Shown one piece after another: positions 8,786-17,207 of a DNA stretch of 64,000 nucleotides. This DNA comes from Cerasicoccus frondis. GTDB taxonomy: Bacteria > Verrucomicrobiota > Verrucomicrobiia > Opitutales > Cerasicoccaceae. Position numbers and translations under genes: made by a program. The notes under the pieces were generated by a model. It did no database searches. It was given only the letters and a program-made list of their open reading frames with translations, and was not told where the DNA came from. The DNA lies in assembly GCA_031296915.1 (NCBI GenBank), contig JAVDPC010000024.1, forward strand, positions 1 through 64,000, in the 5' to 3' direction. Position 1 is the first letter of the stretch. Every line of letters starts with the position of its first letter.

Positions 8786-9931
8786 ATGAAGATTACCCTC
8801 CCTACCCCACAAAAATTAATTGCGTTCACCACGACCACACTTCTCGGAACTGGACTGTCATTAGGAGATGTCACGACCTGGACTGGAGCGGGCTCCACCG
8901 GTTCGGGCAACTGGACCGATGCTGCAAACTGGGACAACGGCGCCCCAGGCATTGACGACACTGCGATTTTTTCGACCACTGGTATGGCAAATCAGCCAGA
9001 TGTTGGAACCTCCGTCTTGAGCATCCAACAAATCCAATTCGATAGCGCGGGCTGGACGATTAGCAGCGGCACGGGCGGCGGCTTCATTTTTCGCTCAGGC
9101 ATCGAAGGCATTTACAACAATGTCCCGGGCGTTAATACCGTATCGGTCGATACGATGAGTGTTAATTCCAGTAGCGACACTTGGAACTGGCAGGTCGTCG
9201 CAGGCAGCACACTGGTTATCAACGGAGGTGACTACAACCGAAATAACGGTAATGTAATCAGTGGCGATGGCTTGATCATAGTCAATGCTGAGGATGTCGG
9301 AGGCAACCCCAGCGACACCAGCGGATTCACTGGCACTTTGCTAACTGGCGAAAACGGCACATTTAATATTGGCAATGGGACAACTTCTGCAACATCGACC
9401 TTTGGCGGCATTGGCGCACTGGAGTTTCGCAAATTCAACAATGGCTTCATTGGCGGCACTATTGCGCCTGGAGGTGACGGTGTTTTAATTCCTCAGATCG
9501 GCGCCCTCACGTTCGTCTCCGAATCCACTGGACGTTCCGGTGCAACGTTCCTATCCGGATCAACCTTGGCGATGGATATCGGCACGGGAGGCCCTGGCGA
9601 TAACGACAAGATCGAAACGGACTTCAACGGCAACCCGAGTCTCGACATTGAAACGGGCGTAACCCTCGCGCTTTTTGGCACGATCGCCTTGGATGGCACT
9701 TACGTTTTGATCGAAGATATCGATGATTCCGGGGACTTCAGTGGTACGTTCGAGACGATCACCTGGAACGGCGAAGACGTCACCGGCGATACCGACCGTT
9801 TTCTGCTCAACTACGGCAATGACCAAATATCGATCACATTGACCAACGTTCCAGAACCATCGACTTACGTCGTGATTATCGGCCTGCTAGCAGTATGCGT
9901 CACGACGGCCTGTCGGCGTCGCCAACGGTAG
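8786..9931 (+). CDS. PEP-CTERM surface protein with beta-repeat body
   Basis: A 381-residue exported protein. A signal peptide (about 1-27) is followed by a Gly/Thr/Asn-rich beta-helix-like body opening 'TGSGNWTDAANWDNGAPG', the usual start of autotransporter-associated repeat proteins in Verrucomicrobia. The C-terminus is a complete PEP-CTERM tripartite signal: VPEPSTY, a hydrophobic segment, and the basic RRRQR. Such proteins are sorted and anchored through an exosortase, none of which is in this window. It stands alone between convergent hairpins; its cargo role is unknown. Confidence 0.9.
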   Translation: MKITLPTPQKLIAFTTTTLLGTGLSLGDVTTWTGAGSTGSGNWTDAANWDNGAPGIDDTAIFSTTGMANQPDVGTSVLSIQQIQFDSAGWTISSGTGGGFIFRSGIEGIYNNVPGVNTVSVDTMSVNSSSDTWNWQVVAGSTLVINGGDYNRNNGNVISGDGLIIVNAEDVGGNPSDTSGFTGTLLTGENGTFNIGNGTTSATSTFGGIGALEFRKFNNGFIGGTIAPGGDGVLIPQIGALTFVSESTGRSGATFLSGSTLAMDIGTGGPGDNDKIETDFNGNPSLDIETGVTLALFGTIALDGTYVLIEDIDDSGDFSGTFETITWNGEDVTGDTDRFLLNYGNDQISITLTNVPEPSTYVVIIGLLAVCVTTACRRRQR

Positions 9932-9951
9932 TCGCTGAGTAAGACTAAAGA

Positions 9952-9987
9952 TAACATGAAGTTGCTGGACCCGGCAACTTCATGTTA
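9952..9987. terminator. Bidirectional hairpin between PEP-CTERM gene and PilB gene
   Basis: A perfect 14-base stem, 9952-9965 with 9974-9987, closing an 8-base loop (TGGACCCG). It is centred in the 59-base gap between convergent stops. It lacks a strong U tract, but its length and position support a shared terminator. Confidence 0.65.
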
Positions 9988-9990
9988 GCT

Positions 9991-12477
9991 CTAAACCTTC
10001 GGAAGAAAGTCATCGAAGTCGTCATCACTCGCAGCAGGCTGGCTTGGGCCAGCCTCTGTTTCCAGCTCCTCGTCCAAGCCAATGTCTGACATGATATCTT
10101 CTTCAGGCGCAGCAGCGGCAGACTCAGCCAACTTCCGGATTTCGGCCATGTCCGCATCGTCCTGAGCTTGGGGCTTGGGCTCCCCATCTGCCTTTTTCTT
10201 ACGAATCTCCAGGGCTTCTTGCTCCTTAAGGCGTTCCTCGTCCTGGTGGTGCTTTTCCTGCTGTTTTTTAGCCGTGTCAGAATCCGTCGTAGACATGTCT
10301 GGCGGAACTGTGCTGACTGCTTCCAAAATAGTTGTCGTGCCTTCGGTGACCTTAAGCATCGAGTCTTGGTGCAAAGTATACATGCCAGTCGCCATAGCGA
10401 TGCGCTTCAGGTCAGCGGTTTCCCGTCCTTCATTGATGGCGCGAACCAAGTCCTCGCTGTTCTGCATCAGTTCATGGATGCCGACGCGACCTTTCATTCC
10501 GTTTCCACCACAGGCCTTACAGCCACCCTCCGATGCTCGGAATATCGGATGCGGCTCCCAGTCCGGAAGCGCCCGGCGCATGATTTCCAGCTCATTGCCC
10601 TCTGGCATGTATTCCTCCTTACAGCTTTTGCAGACGCGGCGCATGAGGCGCTGGGCGCAAACAACCAGAAGCGAGGCGGAAATCATGAATGGCTCGATTT
10701 CCATATCCGTAAAACGCGCAACCGTCGAAGGCGCGTCGTTAGTGTGCAAGGTCGACAGAAGCAAGTGGCCAGTCAACGCGGCCTCAACCGCAATTTCTGC
10801 CGTTTCCTGATCTCGAATTTCCCCAACGAGAATGATGTCGGGGTCCATACGCAAATAAGCGCGCAGCGCCCGCGCAAAAGTTAACCCGATCTGCTTGTGC
10901 ATCTGCATCTGATTAATGCCCGGGATGGTGTATTCGATCGGGTCTTCCGCCGTTTGGATATTGATATCCGGTGTGGCGATTTCACGCAAAGCCGAGAACA
11001 GCGTCATGGACTTACCGGAACCAGTCGGTCCACAGTGCAGGATCATCCCGTAAGGCTGACGAATGCAGTCTCGATATTTCGAAAGATTGTATTCCGAGAA
11101 ACCCAATGCAGTGATCGGTAAGGCGCTCTTGGTCTTATCCAAAATACGCATGACGATCTTCTCACCGAAATTCATTGGCCCGGTCGCGACACGCAAGTCG
11201 ATATCGATGTTTTTCTTCGTGTATTTCTTAAAAACAATACGGCCATCCTGCGGGAGTCGCTTCTCTGCAATATCCAGCTCGGACATGATTTTGTAACGGG
11301 CGCTGAGCGCGCCAGCCACCTGCTTGGGCAAACGCAGCTTTTCCTGGCAAACGCCATCGATGCGGTAGCGCACGATCAGGTCATTCTCCTGGGGCTCGAC
11401 GTGGATGTCGGATGCGCCGAGAACATAGGCGTCTTCCACGATGCGATTCGCCAAGGTAATGATGGGCGCCGAATCTTCGTCTTCCAGATCGCCGCCCGCG
11501 CCAGTAGGGTCCCCTCCCTGTTCGAACTCAGCGCCAATAACATCGACCAAGCCGGAAATTTCCTCGTCATCGGAAGTCTTCATTTCCGGCGCTGCCGCCG
11601 ATTGGAAATATTCCTTCAAGAGATCATTAATCAGCGACTCTGGCGCGACCAGGACCTCCTCCAAGTGCAGTTCGGACACCCGCTCAAACTCTTCACGCGA
11701 GTGATAATCATAGGGGTTGATCATCACTGCAGCCACGCTGGTCGGCGTGAGTTTCTTCGTCGGAACGACACCGGTTTTCTTGATTAAATCCTCACCGCAG
11801 ACTTCCAACAGCTTTTCGTCGATCTCAAGCTCATCCTTGTCGAGCACCAGTCGCGAATCCGTAAATTTCGCAATGTACATTGCCAGCTTTTCATCCGGCA
11901 TCTCATACTTCGGGTCGATCAGACGCTGAATTAGCGGCGCAGTGTACTCGGCAACTTCTTCCAGCACCTTGAGGTCGTCACGGCGAAACTCAGGGTGAAT
12001 CGCATCGGGCTCTTTATTCAGTACCTGGATCGCGCCTATGCACTTGCTCCCGATCAGCGGAACGGTGACCATCGAGTTCACGTCAAAACCCGTATCCTTG
12101 GACATGTTGAACATCGGGCGCGTGTTCTCCTTGGAGAGGGAGAAAAACGCCGGTTCGCCGCGCTCGATTACCTTCCCGACAATGCCAGTGCCAACGGGAA
12201 GCTCTAATTCCTTGAGCTTCTTTTCCTTTGCCAGGAATTCCTGCTCCCGGGCCTTGTTATCACCCCACAACGAAGGCGAATAATAGACATGTTTGAAACG
12301 TATCTTGCTGCCCTGGACCAGATAAAACGTCATCGACTGAGCTTGCAGCAACTCAACAATCTTACTCGATGTGAGCTCGATGATATCATCGACATCATTT
12401 GGTTGCGGCTCCTTGTTGGAGATGATTTTAAGGAGCAGAGTCCGACGTAATGGTGCAGAGAGTTCAGTTTCAGCCAT
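9991..12477 (-). CDS. GAF-domain PilB/GspE-type assembly ATPase
   Basis: An 828-residue extension ATPase for type IV pilus or type II secretion. An N-terminal GAF domain spans about 25-195 ('GTGIVGKVIERGEPAFF', 'GAIQVLNK'), then a GspE N-domain, 'ASDIHVEPQENDLIVRYRID', Walker A GPTGSGKS near residue 483, Walker B 'DPDIILVGEIRD' near 543, and the zinc tetracysteine CKSC...CKAC near 617-657. A ~140-residue C-terminal tail is highly charged and Glu/Lys-rich (coiled coil then acidic), beyond the usual family end. The GAF fusion suggests that a small ligand or partner tunes the motor. No pilus platform genes are adjacent. Confidence 0.93.
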   Translation of the reverse strand: MAETELSAPLRRTLLLKIISNKEPQPNDVDDIIELTSSKIVELLQAQSMTFYLVQGSKIRFKHVYYSPSLWGDNKAREQEFLAKEKKLKELELPVGTGIVGKVIERGEPAFFSLSKENTRPMFNMSKDTGFDVNSMVTVPLIGSKCIGAIQVLNKEPDAIHPEFRRDDLKVLEEVAEYTAPLIQRLIDPKYEMPDEKLAMYIAKFTDSRLVLDKDELEIDEKLLEVCGEDLIKKTGVVPTKKLTPTSVAAVMINPYDYHSREEFERVSELHLEEVLVAPESLINDLLKEYFQSAAAPEMKTSDDEEISGLVDVIGAEFEQGGDPTGAGGDLEDEDSAPIITLANRIVEDAYVLGASDIHVEPQENDLIVRYRIDGVCQEKLRLPKQVAGALSARYKIMSELDIAEKRLPQDGRIVFKKYTKKNIDIDLRVATGPMNFGEKIVMRILDKTKSALPITALGFSEYNLSKYRDCIRQPYGMILHCGPTGSGKSMTLFSALREIATPDINIQTAEDPIEYTIPGINQMQMHKQIGLTFARALRAYLRMDPDIILVGEIRDQETAEIAVEAALTGHLLLSTLHTNDAPSTVARFTDMEIEPFMISASLLVVCAQRLMRRVCKSCKEEYMPEGNELEIMRRALPDWEPHPIFRASEGGCKACGGNGMKGRVGIHELMQNSEDLVRAINEGRETADLKRIAMATGMYTLHQDSMLKVTEGTTTILEAVSTVPPDMSTTDSDTAKKQQEKHHQDEERLKEQEALEIRKKKADGEPKPQAQDDADMAEIRKLAESAAAAPEEDIMSDIGLDEELETEAGPSQPAASDDDFDDFLPKV

Positions 12478-12628
12478 AGCAGATGTGAATTTTTGAGCGG
12501 ATTCTAACCTTGGCCGTCATTAAGGCAATCGGTTATTTTCACCCTAAGCCCAATGCCCTATCGACCTGAAACTAGTTGTTGCCAAAAAAATTCACTTTGT
12601 GGATTGCCTTGCCGAGGAAGTTGCACCC

Positions 12629-15600
12629 ATGCTTTTGCGTATGACACACACTTTCAGAATAATAAACTATACTTCGATGGTATACCTGCTCTTATGCAGT
12701 GTCTGCCATCCATTGAAAGCGCGGGGCGTAGAGGAGTTTGAGCTGGCCCCAGATGAAACCTACTGGACGCAAGGCCCAGTCGCAGAGCGCATTGAGAAAT
12801 CATCAGTAGCTGGCGCGCCCCCCACCCATCGCGCCCGCAGCACCTCTGGTCGAGGCGAATCACGTGACGTTTATTACGAAGTCGGCAAAACGCGCAATGA
12901 GTTCACTCGCCGGATTCTGTCTGATGTATTCGTGGTCACTTTCAAACCCAGCGCCAACGTCGACGCCATTGCCGAGGCGCTGAATGCCGACAACCTGGGC
13001 CAAGTCAATATCCCGGGTGAGATTTACCGTTTCCGCCTCCGCAATTACGAGGACATTGATAACCTGGAGTCCCGCGTCGATGAGTTCCTCGAAATTCTCG
13101 CAATCGACCGGCAGTTTGCCCGGATGCAAGAAAGGCGCATCTTGGGCGACGACCCTCTCCTGCCCGACCAGTGGCATCTAAATGATCCCGACGAGGGTAT
13201 TTACGACATCAACTTGGGCAATCTCTGGGATCGCTATACCGGTGCAGGCGTGGTCATTGGCATTGTGGATGACGGCCTGCCTATCGACCATCCAGACTTA
13301 TTGCCTAATTTGGAGTCATCGCTGCACTACGACTTTCGCGATGGCGACAACGATCCCAGCCCGAATCTGCTCACACCAGACGAGGACGATGGAGCCTCAT
13401 CCGGCGAAGACAAGCACGGCGCTGCAGTGGCTGGACTTGCTGCGGCGCGTGGCGGCAACGGAATTGGCGTCAGCGGCGTGGCGCCAGAGGCGCACATTGC
13501 CGGCATCCGGCTCATCGGAGACTATGCCGAGGATGTCACCGAGGCCGAAGCATTCCTACACGGCCTGCAGACGATCGACATCAAAAACAACAGTTGGGGC
13601 CCCGCTGGCTTTGGCGACATCATTACCGAGCCTGGTCCGCTCGCCAAAGCCGCGCTCAAACAAGCTTGCGAAGAGGGGCGCGGAGGCAAAGGCACGATCT
13701 TTGTCTGGGCCGCAGGCAACGGCGGTCTTCGCAATGACGACTCTAACCGCGACGGCTTCAATGCGTCTCCCTACACAATCTCAGTAGGCGCTGTAAATGA
13801 ATTCGGCGAGGCCGCATATTATTCAGAGCCAGGCGCCTGTTTAACCGTCTGCGCGCCCTCTTACGACCGAAGCACGCGAGGCTTAATCACTACCGACCTG
13901 CAAGGCGACGACGGCTACAACCACAGCGCGCTGCCCGACGAACTTGACGATCTGGACTACACCAACTCATTCAGCGGCACCTCAGGCGCGGCGCCGATCG
14001 TCTCGGGCGTTGTCGCACTCATGCTTGAGGCCAATCCGAACCTCAACTGGCGCGATGTTCAAGAAATCCTACTCCGTACAGCACAGCAAGTCGATGTGGA
14101 TGACGACGGCTGGTTCACCAACGCAGCAGACACCCCCTTTCAATTTAACCGCCGCTACGGCGCAGGGCTGATCGACGCTCAGGCCGCTGTGGACCTCGCC
14201 GAAAGCTGGACGTCTTTGGGAGAGCGTAAAAGCATAGCTGCCGTAGACGACAGCATAGTGCTGCCCGTTGATGTGCCAGACGACGGGACCGCATTGGAGC
14301 TTGATTTCACGATCCCCAATGTCGACTTCCGGGTTGAGCACGCCACAATGCGGCTAACCATTTTCCATACCCGTCGGGGCGATATTTCTGTCGAGTTAAT
14401 CTCGCCCAGTGGCACATCCAGCCTGCTGCTCCACACCACTGATCTGGACGAAGAGGACCACATTTTTGATTTCACCCTGGGGAGCTTGCATTTCTGGGGA
14501 GAGGACGCCGCTGGCAAATGGACGCTCCGCATTCTAGATAACCAGGACGGCGAGTCTGGCGAAGTCGCCCAGGCAACTTTGATGCTCTACGGCACGTCAA
14601 ACGACGACTTGCCCGCCGCTCCGGATAACCTCTTCATGACACGGACTTCCTACATTTCCGCCTGGCTATCCTGGGATGACCTGGCGGACAGCGAAACCGG
14701 CTACCGCATAGAGCGCAGTGCATATGGCGAAAGCGACTGGCGACTGGTCGCCACCACCGCTCCAAATGTTACCTACTATTATGATGAAACTCTGGACGAC
14801 GCCTATTATTACTACCGGGTTTGCGCGGTAAAAGGCAGCCAGCGATCCGCCTACACCGAGCCCTATGGCTCGTACCGCGCATTTTTGGAGGATACCGTGC
14901 TCTACTTCGCCAATTTTGAGGCAGATCAGGGCTACGCGACTGGCGCGATCAACGGTCAGAATGGCTGGTGGACAGACAGCAGCAGTGGCATCAAAGTCAT
15001 TTCCAGCACGCAACTCAATGGCAGTCGTCTTTTGCGTATCGGCGGCACAGGGTATCAAGGCACAGACTTCGACGCTGCCTATGGCAGCGGCATCTACTTC
15101 GAAGACCCCAACGCCAATGCGCTCATTAGCTTTAAATTGAGACTGAATTCGACAGCAGCCCAAGCCAAGGACGCCTTCGGCTTCGAATTCTTTAACTTGA
15201 ATGGCGAGCGCCTCTTCGGCTTCGAAGTCTACATGCCCACTCGCCAGATCTACTACTATAATGAAGACCTCATACTCAAACCACTCAACCGGACCTTCAG
15301 TCTGAACACGACCTATAACATGGAAGTCGAAATAGACTTTACCAAAGGCTATTGGTCACTTCGGAGGGATGGCACGGCATTAGGGAACCGCTTGCCGGTC
15401 TCAATTAACAACAAAACCAATGGCTTAGCCTACCATGAATGCTATTGGTATATCTCGTCCGTCAACTCCCCTGGCTCCAACCAGATGCTGATCGACAACT
15501 TTAAGATCAGCATGATCGCCACCCAAACCCCTGATGCTCCGCTGAATCTCGAAGCACACGCCCAGGGGGCGTCGACGATTTTCCTGTATTGGGATGACCC

Positions 15601-16177
15601 GTTTCTTGCATCGAAATACTACATTGAGGGACGTCCAGTTGGCAGCTCAACTTGGCAAAGTATGCTCAATTTCCCGGTGGAAGACTGGCCGCTTCCCGTA
15701 GCCGTAAAAGGCCTGGAGCCAGATACCGAATATGAGTTCCGCATTCGCGCCGAAAATGAGTATGGCTTTTCCAGCTATAGTTCCACCGTCACCATGAGCA
15801 GTCTGCATCTCTATCAAGACTGGTTGCTCCAGATGGACCTCGATGCGGAGGAATCACTTCTCAACGATCCTTTTGAGGTGGGGCACCCTCTCCTGCTGGC
15901 TTACGCATTAGGAATTCACCCGGAGTACATCACTGAAACCCGCTTGCCAAAGCCCAGCGTCAATGACGACACCGGCATGCTTGAACTGAAATACTATCGC
16001 GGGCGCGACGACGTTTCCTACCAAGTTGTGGCCAGTGACAACCTCGTTGGTCCCTGGCTAGAGGCTGATGTGGTTCAGGAATTCGAGGTCGACGGCCGGT
16101 ACGTCACTGCCGCCATCGAACAACCTGTAACTGGCGCACGATTCCTTCGCCTAGTCTGCACGCTCGATGAAGAATAG
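12629..16177 (+). CDS. Secreted subtilisin-like protease with P domain and FnIII repeats
   Basis: About 1182 residues from the ATG at 12629, chosen over the GTG at 12599 because GAGGAAG lies 8 bases upstream. A signal peptide precedes a ~180-residue propeptide-like region. The S8 catalytic triad is Asp214 (GIVDDG), His263 (KHGAAVAG) and Ser452 (FSGTSGAAP). A proprotein-convertase P domain follows at about 550-660 ('MRLTIFHTRRGDISVELISP', 'GKWTLRILDN'), then an FnIII domain, a LamG-like region, and a second FnIII (about 970-1060). The last ~110 residues resemble the common Verrucomicrobial C-terminal module ('LLAYALGIHPEY' to 'ARFLRLVCTL'). It is probably an extracellular, kexin-like, Ca-dependent protease. 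Confidence 0.9.
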   Translation: MLLRMTHTFRIINYTSMVYLLLCSVCHPLKARGVEEFELAPDETYWTQGPVAERIEKSSVAGAPPTHRARSTSGRGESRDVYYEVGKTRNEFTRRILSDVFVVTFKPSANVDAIAEALNADNLGQVNIPGEIYRFRLRNYEDIDNLESRVDEFLEILAIDRQFARMQERRILGDDPLLPDQWHLNDPDEGIYDINLGNLWDRYTGAGVVIGIVDDGLPIDHPDLLPNLESSLHYDFRDGDNDPSPNLLTPDEDDGASSGEDKHGAAVAGLAAARGGNGIGVSGVAPEAHIAGIRLIGDYAEDVTEAEAFLHGLQTIDIKNNSWGPAGFGDIITEPGPLAKAALKQACEEGRGGKGTIFVWAAGNGGLRNDDSNRDGFNASPYTISVGAVNEFGEAAYYSEPGACLTVCAPSYDRSTRGLITTDLQGDDGYNHSALPDELDDLDYTNSFSGTSGAAPIVSGVVALMLEANPNLNWRDVQEILLRTAQQVDVDDDGWFTNAADTPFQFNRRYGAGLIDAQAAVDLAESWTSLGERKSIAAVDDSIVLPVDVPDDGTALELDFTIPNVDFRVEHATMRLTIFHTRRGDISVELISPSGTSSLLLHTTDLDEEDHIFDFTLGSLHFWGEDAAGKWTLRILDNQDGESGEVAQATLMLYGTSNDDLPAAPDNLFMTRTSYISAWLSWDDLADSETGYRIERSAYGESDWRLVATTAPNVTYYYDETLDDAYYYYRVCAVKGSQRSAYTEPYGSYRAFLEDTVLYFANFEADQGYATGAINGQNGWWTDSSSGIKVISSTQLNGSRLLRIGGTGYQGTDFDAAYGSGIYFEDPNANALISFKLRLNSTAAQAKDAFGFEFFNLNGERLFGFEVYMPTRQIYYYNEDLILKPLNRTFSLNTTYNMEVEIDFTKGYWSLRRDGTALGNRLPVSINNKTNGLAYHECYWYISSVNSPGSNQMLIDNFKISMIATQTPDAPLNLEAHAQGASTIFLYWDDPFLASKYYIEGRPVGSSTWQSMLNFPVEDWPLPVAVKGLEPDTEYEFRIRAENEYGFSSYSSTVTMSSLHLYQDWLLQMDLDAEESLLNDPFEVGHPLLLAYALGIHPEYITETRLPKPSVNDDTGMLELKYYRGRDDVSYQVVASDNLVGPWLEADVVQEFEVDGRYVTAAIEQPVTGARFLRLVCTLDEE

Positions 16178-16255
16178 GCGTGATCAAGCGCAGTCCTTGG
16201 GAAAGAATCTCATTTTCGATTTGTCACCAAGCAAAAGACTGTCACTTTACTCGCC

Positions 16256-16777
16256 ATGCCAGTAACAGAAGATGCTATTTCCGCAGCTGAAGCCGATTAC
16301 GCCAAGCTGCTTGACGAAACCAAAACACTGATCCTTGCCAGTGGTGGAGAATCCCCCACCCCTGAGGCCTCCTATGTTCCCCATGTGCGCGACGCCAAGG
16401 GAAACTTCTATGTTTTTGTGAGCGAAATGGCGCGCCACACGATCAACCTGCGCACAGGTAATAACGCCAGTGTCATGCTGATCGAAGACGAGGCGGCCGC
16501 CAAACAAATCTTCGCGCGGCGCCGCGCGACTTATACCGTCCAACCGGAAGAACTCCCCCGCGACGGCGAAGAGTGCAAAGCCCAAATCGACGCATTTCGC
16601 GAGCGTTTCGGACCGATGATCGACATGCTTGCTGGCATGAGCGATTTCCACATGATTCGCCTTAAGCCGACCAGCGGTCGCGTCGTTCTCGGTTTTGCCG
16701 CCGCATTCCGAGTAACCGGCGAAAATTGGGACCGCTTGGAACAGCGCGTCGCCACTGGCTCCAAAGGCCACGGATAA
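16256..16777 (+). CDS. HugZ-type haem utilisation protein (PPOX fold)
   Basis: A 173-residue split-barrel protein of the pyridoxamine-phosphate-oxidase-like superfamily. 'SYVPHVRDAKGNFYVFVSEM' is followed by 'ARHTINLRTGNNASVMLIED', then 'QIFARRRATY', 'FRERFG' and 'DFHMIRLKP', all in the order of HugZ haem oxygenases. The C-terminus ends GSKGHG, matching the HugZ C-terminal loop whose His binds haem. It would act in the cytoplasm on haem or a related cofactor. No haem transporter is adjacent, so catalysis is inferred from family features. A strong terminator follows. Confidence 0.85.
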   Translation: MPVTEDAISAAEADYAKLLDETKTLILASGGESPTPEASYVPHVRDAKGNFYVFVSEMARHTINLRTGNNASVMLIEDEAAAKQIFARRRATYTVQPEELPRDGEECKAQIDAFRERFGPMIDMLAGMSDFHMIRLKPTSGRVVLGFAAAFRVTGENWDRLEQRVATGSKGHG

Positions 16778-16836
16778 GTTCGGTATACCAACTTACCTTT
16801 TGTCGCAAAGCCGCGTGCGTTGCAGATACTTCAAGC

Positions 16837-16867
16837 AAAGGATAACGCAGCAACTGCGTTATCCTTT
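16837..16867. terminator. Intrinsic terminator after hugZ-like gene
   Basis: A perfect 14-base stem (16837-16850 with 16854-16867) with a CAA loop; the stem starts with A3 and ends T4 with further Ts, so it would work in both directions. It serves the HugZ-like gene and any minus-strand transcript from the small frame beyond it. Confidence 0.8.
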
Positions 16868-16872
16868 TACTT

Positions 16873-17016
16873 TTAGGGAAACTTGTATGCTGCGCCTAAA
16901 AGCTTCCAAGGTAGAGCAAAATCGAGATCAAGGGCTCTAGGTGCCTGGGGAAGTTCGCACGTGATCCAAATCAATGCTCCGGCAATAGCGAGTATTCTGC
17001 CAAATAGGAGCGCCAT
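16873..17016 (-). CDS. Possible small membrane protein (47 residues)
   Basis: ATG at 17016, stop at 16873, immediately before a bidirectional terminator. The peptide starts MALLFGRILAIAGALIWITC, a plausible transmembrane or lipoprotein-like leader, and ends KLLGAAYKFP. No ribosome site is evident and an in-frame GTG lies 27 bases upstream. Support comes only from hydrophobic character and position, so it may be chance. The rest of the gap to 17207 shows nothing recognisable. Confidence 0.3.
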   Translation of the reverse strand: MALLFGRILAIAGALIWITCELPQAPRALDLDFALPWKLLGAAYKFP

Positions 17017-17207
17017 AATGCATCGGCACACAAAGACTTGCACTAGACTAAGTCACGCTGTATGCCGCAATTTCCATGCATCTAGACGCATGATTCTACT
17101 GAAGCCACCGGATTTCAGAACTTAGAATATTCTCAATATTCAGCGGCATCGATTGATACTAAAAATGAAACGCCCTGTCGATTTTACTGCACTAGATAAG
17201 AGAGTGA

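Noticed and set aside
12599..12628. GTG at 12599 as start of the S8 protease
   Set aside because: A GAGGAAG ribosome site is placed correctly for the ATG at 12629, which still leaves a signal peptide.
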